Below, in pieces: positions 49,633-58,872 of a DNA stretch of 64,000 nucleotides. The stretch is from Anthracocystis setariae. Taxonomy: Eukaryota > Basidiomycota > Ustilaginomycetes > Ustilaginales > Ustilaginaceae. The stretch covers positions 310,001-374,000 of the forward strand of contig CAKMXJ010000005.1 of assembly GCA_928724745.1 (NCBI GenBank), read 5' to 3'. Both the position numbers and the translations under genes were made by a program. The notes below the pieces were generated by a model. The model worked only from the letters and a program-made list of their open reading frames with translations, made no database searches and was not told the origin of the DNA. The number at the start of each line of letters is the position of its first letter. Position 1 is the stretch's first letter.

Positions 49633-52600
49633 ATGAAAGTCCTCCATTACAACACGCACCGCTCTCCCGAAGTAATGCACAGCCTACTGAACGACCCTCA
49701 AACGCAGTTATACGACGTCCTTTGCATCCAAGAACCATTTGCCTCGCTTCCAAACACCGTCTCCCACCCCCGTTGGTTGCTACTAGGTGACCCTGCCAAC
49801 ACCTCATGGTCAAGGATCGACGAGAGCACCACAAGGCCGGATCCCCCCGCTCGGCGCCGCACGCTCATCTACATCAACAACCACATTCGAGCAACGGACA
49901 TCCAGCCTGATCCCTTCAACCACCCCGACGTACTCGCCGTTTGGATCGTCTTCCCCTCACCGAGTCCACCAATCAACATCATCTCCGTTTACAACCCTCC
50001 CAACTCAGCCGACACAGAGGAGCCCCTACGCTACGTTCTCCGCAACATGGCAAGCGAACCATGTCTAGTTGTAGGGGATCTCAACCTCCACCACCCCGCG
50101 TGGGAGAGTGACACCCACTCCCCATCCCGCCATGCTGACAACTTCCTCTCCGCGCTATCAAGTACGGGCTTACAACTCCTTACTCCCAAGGACACGGGCA
50201 CATTCCTCGGCCCGTCTGGCCGCTGCACGACCATCGACCTCGCTTTTGGTAATTCAGACGTTGCTGACCGCCTGATCACCATCCAAAGACTTGAGGCGGA
50301 CCATGGCTCCGACCATTTTGCTGTGGGACTGGACCTCGACTGGACTGCCCCCACGCCGCCCACGCCGACGCCCATACTTCGTGACGACGATGCCCAGGCC
50401 TTTGCCGAGGCAGTACAACGAGCATGGCACACGGCTGCCGTAGACCTCCCAAGAGGCAGCAACCCGGAGAGCCTGAACGCAAGAGCGCTGGCCCTTGTCC
50501 GGGCGATCCAACACGGGCTTGCCAGCACAGCAACTATTCCACGTCCCAGCCCGCAGGCCAAGGCTTGGTTCTCCCCGGCAATTCGAGCGTTGCGATCCTC
50601 GTCGGATCAGTCGCGGCGTGCCTTCCAGCGAGGCCTCTGCAGTCACGGTGACTGGAAAGATCACCAGAGAGCATACAAGAAGGCAATTCGCACGGCCAAA
50701 CGAACGCACTTCCGCCGCCTTTTTGCAAACGTAACCGACCCTCAGGCCCTTTGGAAGCTCGCCAAGTTGGGCACTAATCGCGCAGCGGGCAGCAAGATCG
50801 CACCCCTCGTCGACTCCAGGGGCCAGCCCGCTGCGACGATGGACGCCAAGGAGCAGACCCTTGCGCACGAGTTCATTCCGTGTTGCAATTCCGTTTCCCA
50901 GGACAGAGCATCTGAACAGGTCGCCTACATGACTCACTCAGCCACAACCTTCAGCTGGACACCCATTACCGCCGAGGAGCTCGCAACTAGAGTGTGGGCG
51001 GCTAGCCCGCGCTCGGCACCGGGACCTGATAAGATTTCTTGGCGCATGGTAAGGATACTGGCCGACGTCTGGCCGGAGTTCCTTCAGATTCTGGCAGGTA
51101 TTTACAACGACTGCACTGCGGGAATCGGACACCATCCTGACTGTTTCAAAACGGCCACCATTACCGTCATCCGAAAACCAGGAAAGTCCGATTACAGCTC
51201 GCCAGGCGCCTACCGCCCCATTAGCCTGCTCCCAGTCCTGGGTAAGCTGCTGGAAGGAGTCATCGCCGGGCGAGTTCTCTCAGCAGCGGAAACCGACCAG
51301 CGCATCATCTCGCAAAGCCACTATGGCGGCCGACCTGGCCGGAGCACCGAAGACGCTCTCCTACAGATCCATGAGTTTATCAGACATGCCCAGCGAAATA
51401 AACTACACTGCGCTCTTATCGCCATGGACGTTAAAGGGGCCTACAACGCCGTCCAGCCACGCTACCTGGCCACAGCAATGCGCCGCGCCGGCCTGCCACA
51501 GGTGCTAGTAGGTTGGGCCCTCTCGTTCATGTCAAACCGCAAAGCGCAACTCCGTCTGGAGGGCGCATTCATTGGACCTGTGCGAGATGTTGCCGTCGGG
51601 TTACCACAAGGCTCACCCATTTCGCAGCTACTGTGGCTGATCTACAGTCGAGGGATGGTTGAGACGCCCCAGTCTCCACGCACTCTTAGCATCGGCTGGG
51701 TCGACGATAAGACCTTGCTAGTCGCAGGACCTATTGTCGACCTAAACCAGCGGATGTCTGAGGCGCTGAGGCCAGCCTTTGAATGGGCCGCCGACAGCCA
51801 ATCCCATTACGACGCAGTCAAGTCAGGTTATATGGTCTTCTCTCCGGGCAGGGAAGGGGTCAGCTTGGGCGACGTCACCGCAGGCGGCATTACTCTGAAG
51901 CGCAAAGACCACCTCAAGATCCTAGGACTGACTTTCAGCTCTAACCTCTCCTGGTCACGGCACATCAACGACATCAGCGCCAAGGCCACCAGGGCGCTGG
52001 GCTCTCTTCTATCATGGGGAAACCGTATGTGGGGCTTCAATTTCTCGAGACAACGCAACCTTTACATCGCCGGAGTACTACCAATCCTAACATACGCCTG
52101 CGCCGTCTGGCACCGCCCTCTTGCAGCGCGCCAACCTATGCAACCTCTCATTCGACTCCAGCGCACGGCAGCCATCCGCGTCACAGGATGCTTCTCCTCC
52201 ACCTCCACGGCGGCGCTCAACTTCGAGGCCTCCCTCCTTCCGATCAACCTAGCTCTCGATTACGCCGCCGGCCGCAGCCTAGTCAGATGGTTGTCCCTGG
52301 CACCTTCGCACCCAACCTGCAAGATCATTGAGCGGGCTACCAGGATCATACCAACCCGCAAGAAGGGTGCACTCCACTTATGGCTCCCGCACTGGCCTGA
52401 ACTACTTCGGACCAAGATAACAAAGCGACTTCCGAAACAAGCTCCTGACCGGCCCTCTCCCCGCGTTCTCGTCGAAACCAGTAAGGACGAAGCCCAGCGA
52501 ATGCACGACGGACTGAGCCTCGGCCGTGGGGGTGACGCGGTGCATGTGTACACCGACGGCTCGCTTAAGGAAGGAGTGGCGGCCTTTGCCTTCCACGCTG

Positions 52601-53409
52601 AGAACGGGAGCCTCACACACGAGTTTGCCGCTGCAATTGGAACTCATTCATCCGTCTATAGAGCGGAACTCACAGCTATCAGGACGGCACTCGAGAGAGA
52701 CGTGGCGTCCAACGGCGCCTTCATCTTCTGCGACAACCGCGCCGCAGTCCTGGCCATTGGGGGACCGCCATCTACGGACGAGGACATTGCTTTCATTCAA
52801 TCCTTGGCCGTGAGGCGCGGAGTCACCATTGTTTGGATACCGGGGCATCTAGGAATCCCCGGCAATGAGAGAGCCGACGCACTCGCACAGGAAGCAGCAG
52901 ACAGCGCAATTTGCCAGCCGGCTGCCCGCGCCGAACCATCCGCCCTCCGGCTGAGCATCAAGCGCCGAGTCATTGCAGCCTGGGCCCAGTCATGGCAGGC
53001 CTCGCCCAATGGTGGGGCGCTTAAGGACATCAATACCACCCCTATTGGTAAAACTTCGCCTCTCTACCGTTCCCTGGATCGCGCCCAGGCGTCTCTAGTC
53101 GCACAGGCCAGAACTGGGCATCTTGGGACCGAAGCGTACCTGAAATCTCGCCGAGTGCCAGGCCGCGACGGTAAGTGTCAACACTGCAACGTGCGGGAAG
53201 ACCGAGCGCACCTCCTCCGCTGCCGTGGCTTAGCGCTGGCCAAGGAGAGTCTCACTGACAAGCTAAAGGGCGCCGGTAAGCTACACCGCACAGGCAACCT
53301 CACAAGCTTCAAGGTAGTGGCAAACGATCCCCAAGCCTCCGGGTGGCTGGCGGACTTCCTATCGGCCCGATTCACAACATATCGGGCGTATCAGCGTGAT
53401 CGAGCGTAA
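49633..53409 (+). CDS. LINE ORF2: endonuclease, reverse transcriptase and RNase H (1258 aa)
   Basis: A 1258-aa frame. Residues 1-230 are an exonuclease-endonuclease-phosphatase domain (Asn7 in YNTH, Glu34 in IQEP, SDH near 220) that nicks the target. The reverse transcriptase spans about 440-720, with Asp599 in motif A (AMDVKGAYNAV), the GLPQGSPISQLLW block, and Asp691-Asp692 in motif C, written WVDD rather than the common YADD/FADD. RNase H lies at about 970-1090 with Asp975, Glu1012 and Asp1034 and the GNERADALA block. A C-terminal CxxC...H...C finger (CQHCNVREDRAHLLRC) follows. It performs target-primed reverse transcription. No frame-breaking change is seen. Confidence 0.95.
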   Translation: MKVLHYNTHRSPEVMHSLLNDPQTQLYDVLCIQEPFASLPNTVSHPRWLLLGDPANTSWSRIDESTTRPDPPARRRTLIYINNHIRATDIQPDPFNHPDVLAVWIVFPSPSPPINIISVYNPPNSADTEEPLRYVLRNMASEPCLVVGDLNLHHPAWESDTHSPSRHADNFLSALSSTGLQLLTPKDTGTFLGPSGRCTTIDLAFGNSDVADRLITIQRLEADHGSDHFAVGLDLDWTAPTPPTPTPILRDDDAQAFAEAVQRAWHTAAVDLPRGSNPESLNARALALVRAIQHGLASTATIPRPSPQAKAWFSPAIRALRSSSDQSRRAFQRGLCSHGDWKDHQRAYKKAIRTAKRTHFRRLFANVTDPQALWKLAKLGTNRAAGSKIAPLVDSRGQPAATMDAKEQTLAHEFIPCCNSVSQDRASEQVAYMTHSATTFSWTPITAEELATRVWAASPRSAPGPDKISWRMVRILADVWPEFLQILAGIYNDCTAGIGHHPDCFKTATITVIRKPGKSDYSSPGAYRPISLLPVLGKLLEGVIAGRVLSAAETDQRIISQSHYGGRPGRSTEDALLQIHEFIRHAQRNKLHCALIAMDVKGAYNAVQPRYLATAMRRAGLPQVLVGWALSFMSNRKAQLRLEGAFIGPVRDVAVGLPQGSPISQLLWLIYSRGMVETPQSPRTLSIGWVDDKTLLVAGPIVDLNQRMSEALRPAFEWAADSQSHYDAVKSGYMVFSPGREGVSLGDVTAGGITLKRKDHLKILGLTFSSNLSWSRHINDISAKATRALGSLLSWGNRMWGFNFSRQRNLYIAGVLPILTYACAVWHRPLAARQPMQPLIRLQRTAAIRVTGCFSSTSTAALNFEASLLPINLALDYAAGRSLVRWLSLAPSHPTCKIIERATRIIPTRKKGALHLWLPHWPELLRTKITKRLPKQAPDRPSPRVLVETSKDEAQRMHDGLSLGRGGDAVHVYTDGSLKEGVAAFAFHAENGSLTHEFAAAIGTHSSVYRAELTAIRTALERDVASNGAFIFCDNRAAVLAIGGPPSTDEDIAFIQSLAVRRGVTIVWIPGHLGIPGNERADALAQEAADSAICQPAARAEPSALRLSIKRRVIAAWAQSWQASPNGGALKDINTTPIGKTSPLYRSLDRAQASLVAQARTGHLGTEAYLKSRRVPGRDGKCQHCNVREDRAHLLRCRGLALAKESLTDKLKGAGKLHRTGNLTSFKVVANDPQASGWLADFLSARFTTYRAYQRDRA

Positions 53410-53498
53410 TTACGCGTCTAATTCCGCAGAGTTACAAGGACAAGCCAGCGGGGCAGTCACTTCCTTCCCGACCACCACCATGCCTCGTTGTCTCAACC

Positions 53499-53957
53499 AT
53501 GTCACCCAAAGCACCGCACACAAGCTCTCTGCTCCTTCACACCTCTGTCTCTGTCTCGCGTAAGGATAAACACGCCTCGCGCCGCAGGACAACAGCCCAA
53601 CCCACCGTGTCAAACAGATACGGACTCGACACCCCCCCATCCAGTCCCCCGCTCGAAGCTCCACCCTCTCCCCCAACCCTTTCGCCTCCACCTGCCCCAC
53701 CCGCACGACCGCACGATGGTTCTATCTCCTCTTCCTCCAGCATCACCACCACTACCTGGATGGCGTGCCCCTCCAACCCCCTGGGGGGCTTCCGCCTCAC
53801 TCTTCGTCCCCAGCCTCCTACTTCCATCTTGGACCCAACTGCCTTCCAGCCGGACGCCGGAGGGCCCGCGTGGATGTTCAGGGAGCCGCCACGCCCCAGT
53901 CGGCGGCCCAGCACCGCCAAGCGCGCGGGTCCCCCGCGCAAAAGGCCGAAGGCATAA
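53499..53957 (+). CDS. Possible third ORF in the LINE 3' region (152 aa), doubtful
   Basis: Starting at ATG 53499, 90 bp after the ORF2 stop and in good ACCATG context, a 152-codon frame runs through the 3' UTR. The product is Pro/Ser-rich (TPPSSPPLEAPPSPPTLSPP) and ends with a strongly basic tail (RRPSTAKRAGPPRKRPKA) resembling a nuclear localisation signal. A second overlapping frame (to 54210) is also open, so the openness may come from GC-rich composition. No known domain. It could be a transduced exon, a real accessory ORF, or chance. Confidence 0.2.
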   Translation: MSPKAPHTSSLLLHTSVSVSRKDKHASRRRTTAQPTVSNRYGLDTPPSSPPLEAPPSPPTLSPPPAPPARPHDGSISSSSSITTTTWMACPSNPLGGFRLTLRPQPPTSILDPTAFQPDAGGPAWMFREPPRPSRRPSTAKRAGPPRKRPKA

Positions 53958-54266
53958 CCCTCACCACTTGTCAGCCGCCTTTAGTGCCCACCATTGGCAC
54001 GGCGGCCAGCGCCCGCCAACAGCTCGGCTCACCAACCATTTGAGCAAACGTCGCTCGTGCTCCGCGATTGGAGTGTTTCCACCGACGACTGACCACCAGC
54101 CACCGCCGCTCAACGACGACTCAATACCCGACGCATTGTCACTCTCTCGGCCGAAACGCCCTTTTCTCTGGTACCCCGAACAGCTTACAGATCCGCACGT
54201 GACCGTTTAGTTTTGTATCTAATTCGCCCCTCCCGCATGGGCCAACATGGCCTAGGTCGGTGTATG

Positions 54267-54270
<4 letters not shown>

Positions 54271-54299
<29 letters not shown>
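54271..54299 (+). other. Poly(A) tail of the LINE
   Basis: A run of 29 A immediately before the 3' target duplication, the copied tail of the element transcript. Its length and purity suggest a young insertion. Confidence 0.95.
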
Positions 54300-54302
<3 letters not shown>

Positions 54303-54311
54303 CAGCTCGGC
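54300..54311. repeat. 3' target-site duplication of the LINE
   Basis: An exact copy of 48097-48108. Removing the LINE and one copy restores a continuous pre-insertion site. Confidence 0.9.
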
Positions 54312-55398
54312 AATGCTGGAGCGAGTTGACTATGACGCTCCGGACGTCAAATGTTGTTGTTGTATCAAATGCTGAAATGAACCATTTGGGAGTCGCTCAT
54401 GCTTGTCTTGTCTGGGCGGGCTTAGTTGAGTTGCGCTCCACGGTACTGTATAGTGTTGGACAATTCTCGACCCGTCTCGGGCCCCGTCTTTGTAGGCAGA
54501 GGCGCCTGCTGCTTCAGACTCAGTCTCCTACCAACAACCCCGCGGCGAGGACGGGAGAGAAACTGTACAGGCGAAAATGCCTCAGTGACCAAGGACTAGC
54601 ACAGCGTTGAACTGTGGCCAGTACCTCAACATATCTTCTGGCAGTCATGCGCAAAGCCTTGTGTTGGACGCTGCTCGACCTCAAAGCATTCACTACTTGC
54701 TGTTTCGGAAAGCTGATTAGCTTGGCCGTACTGTGCTATACTGTACTGTGCTATGCTGTAACAGTACTGTGAACCGAATGTAAGATCTGACCAAAAATAG
54801 ACTCGCTCAGCAACAGTGCAGTGGAATTGCAAGGCAGTGGACCTTTCAAAAAGAAACCCAGAAAAGCGTCAGGACAGCACCGCCACCGATTCGCAGCCGT
54901 TTCTGTTTGATTGGCCAGCTCGACATACCACGACCGGCGGTCTGTGCCGCACTGAGCCCTGGACCCTAACTTGCTGTGGACTGTAGCTCGAATGCCTTTT
55001 GCCGATCAAGTTCCCGCCTACACCTGGAGTGTCACCTTCGACTTTGAACTTGTGACTGCCTTTGCACTGCATGGAGCATACGCAGAGAACCATCGTATTC
55101 TTCGTTCACCTTCCCTGCATCGATCTTCCGATCCGGGTCATGAAGACATGATCAGTGAGATCTTAACTTTTGATTCTGGGAGATCGCCCGATCTTCCACT
55201 TAGCCAGGTCGCACAACGATGAACGTGGCGTGTTTGATCCCTCAACATTGAAGTCAGTAGTAGTGACACACACAATCGACGGTACAGTGTATGCAGGATT
55301 GCATGGACGCCTCAGCCATTTGAGTGGCACTCCCAATCCACAACAATCATACGGCAGGCAGAACTATGGGTTGCATTGATTTTGGTTCCAAGAGCCAA
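54312..55398. other. Intergenic region, 1.09 kb
   Basis: Between the LINE and the 3' end of the membrane-protein gene. TACTGTAC-type words lie at about 54443 and in a tandem cluster at 54727-54776. No gene supported. Confidence 0.55.
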
Positions 55399-56001
55399 TC
55401 ACTGGCTTTTACCACCACTAACAGCGCCAGAGCTGCTTTGAGCCCGCACAGATCCGAGCGAAGCCTGCCACCAACTGACAGTCATAAGCGAGAGGAAACC
55501 GTGCGCAACACCAGCTACGGTCTCCACCCTCACTCCGTACTTAGCCAGGCTCTCCGGGAAGGTGAAGTCGATGAAGGGCTCAGCGTTGAGCAGGATTGAC
55601 GATGCGACACCGTGGTAGAGCAGCAACAGGATCGCAGCGGCTCGCTTGCCAGGCATGTAGTCTGGAAGGCTGTACAGCAGGATGCAGATAAGTGAGAGCG
55701 CAAGAGCTAGAGAAGCGTACAGCTATTATTGAGAATCGTTCAAAGTCGATGATGCAAGACGCATGGGTCAGCAATGGAGGATCAGATCAGATACTCGGAC
55801 AAGTGTTCAGACGAGACTTACCTTGATAATGACGATCATCGTGTTGGTGAGCTCATCCTTGAAGGAAAGACCCTTGGTGAAGAACAGGGCGACAAAAGAC
55901 ACCGGTCCTTCCAACGCGGCGTGCAAGAGCCAGATGATGTTGAGTACCGAAAATGCCATGACCGTTTGTTGGCCTGAGAAGGCTGTCTGTGGGTGAGCCA
56001 T
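55399..56001 (-). CDS. Small membrane protein, four predicted helices, two exons (167 aa)
   Basis: Exon 1 is 56001-55822 and exon 2 is 55722-55399, joined across a 99-bp intron (GTAAGT...TAG) in phase 0 after IIK. The product has four hydrophobic stretches: VMAFSVLNIIWLLHAALEG, then the segment at the exon junction (MIVIIK + LYASLALALSLICILLY), then AAAILLLLYHGVASSILL, then VAGVAHGFLSLMTVSWW. The C-terminus is short, polar and ends in KSQ. I do not recognise a family; size and topology resemble small fungal tetraspan proteins of unknown role. The second half alone would start at an internal Met inside a helix pair, so the spliced model is preferred. Confidence 0.75.
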
Positions 56002-56491
56002 CCTGATCCGATGTTGATGTGGCGAAGTGGGATGATGGTGAAAAGCGATGCTAGAAAGAGCAACCGGTCATACGAGATAGAGTTGAAGCTCGACCTCCAA
56101 TAAACGCTTTCTTCTGAAGTCGGGTCTTCGGCTCAGGTTGGTCCGAGCATTTTTAAGTTTCTTCTCTCTACTCCACCTATCCGACCAGAAGAAAAAACGG
56201 AACGCTTCTTTGACAGTGAGATATGTCGTTGTTCTTAGGCTCAACAACTCCCTCAACCACCGCAGGCATTGAGGATACAGTTCCAAGGCCATACGTACTT
56301 TGTAGTTGTTCTTGGACATACACTCTCATACTATCCGGAGCTGCCCATTGAAGCCATGCACGCCTGCCTCGAGCAACGATGTGCAGGCATGCAAAGAAGG
56401 TCAGGTACTGTATTTGATTGGATGCTGTGTGTGATACTCGCCAACGCCATGCTCTTGAGTGAGAACAACCGATGTGGAGATGAGATGTTGA
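56002..56491. other. Intergenic region, 490 bp
   Basis: Promoter of the membrane-protein gene and 3' end of the PfkB-like gene. Nothing specific recognised. Confidence 0.5.
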
Positions 56492-57739
56492 TCAGTTCAT
56501 ATCAGGAGAGGGCAGCCGCTGTCGCAATAGCTTCAAGCGATCAACCGCAGCGTCGTTGTTCCACAACTCTAGCCCATCGCGAATCTCGAAACTGGGCAAA
56601 CCGAGTTGCTCGATGATGTACGAGGCGGATACTGCTCCGTGCATCGCTGCTGTCTTCATTCTTTCGATCGGATCCATCGCGGTATCGTCTTCCGTCTGAA
56701 TAAGATATGCACTGAATCCGCCAAGGAAAGAGTTGCCCGCCCCGGTGACATCTTTGATCTTTTCTACGCTGCTGTCGAGCGGTGTGGCGCTGTTTGGCGG
56801 TTTTGCCTCCGACGTGTGCCATGCTGGAATGTGGTGGAAGCCCAAGCCACCTCTTCCCACCACGGATCCCCACGCACCACTCCGAAAGCAAACGATTGGG
56901 CCGAAGCCTTGTTTGCTTTCTGCTCCAACGATGTGTTTGCCAAGCTGATCCACAAATTCGCCAGCGAGCTTGCTTGTGATAAAACCAATGGCCGCGTCTG
57001 TCGATGCTTGCGTGCCGGACGAAGCCTGTGCAACAATCTGCTCGCACTCGCCCTGTACGCCTAGCAGCGAAGCTGCTTCTTCGTGATTTGGACTGAATAC
57101 AGCCAGTCTGGGAAGCACACGCAAGCAATCTTGAAGATTCTCAAAGACGCAAGAATCAGGGATAGGCTCCCAGACCAGCTTCGGGAAGCTTGTCGACCTC
57201 TCCAGGCTATCGGCCAGCACAGCATCGATCTGCGATATTGTCTCCAAGGCTCGTTCGGGTGAACAAATGAGATGGATCCATTCCGGCAACGCGGCCGGCG
57301 TGGAACGGCTACACTCTAAGAGATCTTTGGGTTCGAGACGGATCTTAGGAGAGAGGTAGTCGAACCCCCGGTGGTCGCCAGTGTAGATATTCACTGCCCG
57401 CGTCGTGCGATCAGGTCGTGATCTAAAGTGCCACATCGAAGCCGTGCTTCCTGATGGTGTTTCATTGAACTTGTCCAGTACGGCTTGGTCTTTGGCCCTC
57501 CAATCACATCCCCTGTCAATGATCATCAGCAGATCTGATGGAGCCATCCATAGTCTTGCGCCAATAGCAAAATAGCAGCCGCCACCACCAATCTGATCGT
57601 CTAACCCTTTGTTGCCGAGGTCCTGCCCCGACCTTGGATCGAAGTATTGGAACGTGTCGATGATGAACATGCCCATAGTTGACAGGCGGACCGGCGACGC
57701 AGCCGCAGCCAGTCCGGGCTGCAGTGAGTCAATTTTCAT
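56492..57739 (-). CDS. PfkB-family (Mak32-like) carbohydrate kinase homologue (415 aa)
   Basis: Intronless 415-codon frame. The N-terminal part has the ribokinase-fold glycine region IGGGGCYFAIGARLW. The C-terminal part has the second PfkB signature written DVTGAGNSFLGGFSAYL (330-346). Canonical kinases have GAGD there, the Asp acting as catalytic base; here it is Asn336. The same change is known from the yeast Mak32 branch, to which the middle region (FSPNHEEAASLLG) also fits. PfkB kinases phosphorylate sugars or nucleosides; this branch is of uncertain activity, and Mak32 was named for maintenance of the killer-virus RNA in yeast. I infer a Mak32-like protein, possibly without classical kinase activity. 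Confidence 0.88.
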   Translation of the reverse strand: MKIDSLQPGLAAAASPVRLSTMGMFIIDTFQYFDPRSGQDLGNKGLDDQIGGGGCYFAIGARLWMAPSDLLMIIDRGCDWRAKDQAVLDKFNETPSGSTASMWHFRSRPDRTTRAVNIYTGDHRGFDYLSPKIRLEPKDLLECSRSTPAALPEWIHLICSPERALETISQIDAVLADSLERSTSFPKLVWEPIPDSCVFENLQDCLRVLPRLAVFSPNHEEAASLLGVQGECEQIVAQASSGTQASTDAAIGFITSKLAGEFVDQLGKHIVGAESKQGFGPIVCFRSGAWGSVVGRGGLGFHHIPAWHTSEAKPPNSATPLDSSVEKIKDVTGAGNSFLGGFSAYLIQTEDDTAMDPIERMKTAAMHGAVSASYIIEQLGLPSFEIRDGLELWNNDAAVDRLKLLRQRLPSPDMN

Positions 57740-58872
57740 CCGACTTAGCCTCGCTGCAGTGATATGACTCGGGACGCTGAGTGATAGCGGCAGTTACAGT
57801 CTGGAATGTTGAAGATAAGATTTGTGCTCAACTTACCGTCGCTAAAAGTGGAGGATTTGTCGGACCTGTCGAACTTGAAAAATCACAGTGACTGTAGTTA
57901 CACCTACAGCAAGACGATATCGGCTCGGTTCTGCATCCGACGGGATCCTTTCGTCTTCGAACCTTTCCGATGGCTGGTTGGAGCCATCGACCCCTATAGA
58001 GACTGAGCCGATTTCGATCTTGATAGCCCCTTGCTCCTGTCCTCAAAACGCCTCTCGGCACATCCGTTGGACTGGTCTGCTACTTTGAAGTTCGGCTTGC
58101 ATCGAGGCAGACCTCACGCACAGTGTCAGTGACGCCACCGTATATCAGTCCAATCGAGCAGAAAAGCCAACTTGATGTACCCCTGAGCAGAAATAAGCGA
58201 GCAACACGTTCAGGTATCGAAGCCAGACAGAGCGTTCTTGGAGGCATGATCAACTTTGCTTTCTTGACTCGCGTCCAAAGTCGGGATAGAATTTGATGGC
58301 CCAGCCGCTTGATGCATGAAATTCGTTTAGGGGCTAGTCAACCAACACGACCCTGCATGACACCACGCATGCACGCGTCAACTACTACAGTGCTGTAGTA
58401 GAGTGAAGGAGCTTCTTGCACCCGAAAGGGGCTTGAGGTAGAGTTGGATGGCTGCCACTTGGCTTTCGTCTTTGCATCAGAGCTTCGCTTTGCTGCATCA
58501 AGCCTCCCCTATCTACTGTACTGTACTTTACCTCCTGAGCCTAAGTGTGTGGTCGCTCCAGTGCGTTCCCGTCTGCAGGCGCTTAGCCATCGGAAGCCTT
58601 CCGAGGGATCCGTACATGTCTTGTCCCTCATCCAAGCACACCGCAGCCATCTTCACTTTCTCTCTGCCATCGCTTGTTTGCTTCCCGCCATCATCACCGC
58701 CACCTCAACCTATCCGTTATAACGAACCTCTAACGATCTTCTTGACGACCCTAATTACGAACTCTTCTGTTGTCTCCCACTCTATCGCCGTAAGGCTCCT
58801 ACAAGCGCCAAACTCACAGGCATAACCATTCAAACGAGCTGGCTGGTTCTTGACACTCCGCCCATCGTCACC
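57740..58872. other. Divergent intergenic region, 1.13 kb
   Basis: Holds the promoters of the PfkB-like and SAM-domain genes. A TACTGTACTGTAC word lies near 58506. The final 300 bp are pyrimidine-rich, as in a leader. No gene supported. Confidence 0.55.

Larger units (their letters stand above)
48109..54299 (+). mobile_element. Full-length non-LTR retrotransposon (LINE, Tad1/I-like), 6.2 kb
   Basis: A complete element: about 210-bp 5' UTR, ORF1 (zinc knuckles) at 48322-49632, ORF2 (endonuclease, reverse transcriptase, RNase H) at 49633-53409, about 860-bp 3' UTR, and a 29-A tail at 54271-54299. A 12-bp target duplication flanks it (48097-48108, 54300-54311). Both long frames are uninterrupted and the duplication is perfect, so insertion was recent and the element may be mobile. 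An APE-type endonuclease together with RNase H fits the fungal Tad1 clade or wider I group; exact clade needs a tree. It lies between the CipC-family gene and the membrane-protein gene and breaks neither frame. Confidence 0.95.

Noticed and set aside
53488..54210. A 240-codon frame in the LINE 3' UTR
   Set aside because: It has no ATG near its start and overlaps the better-supported 152-codon frame; probably open because of composition.
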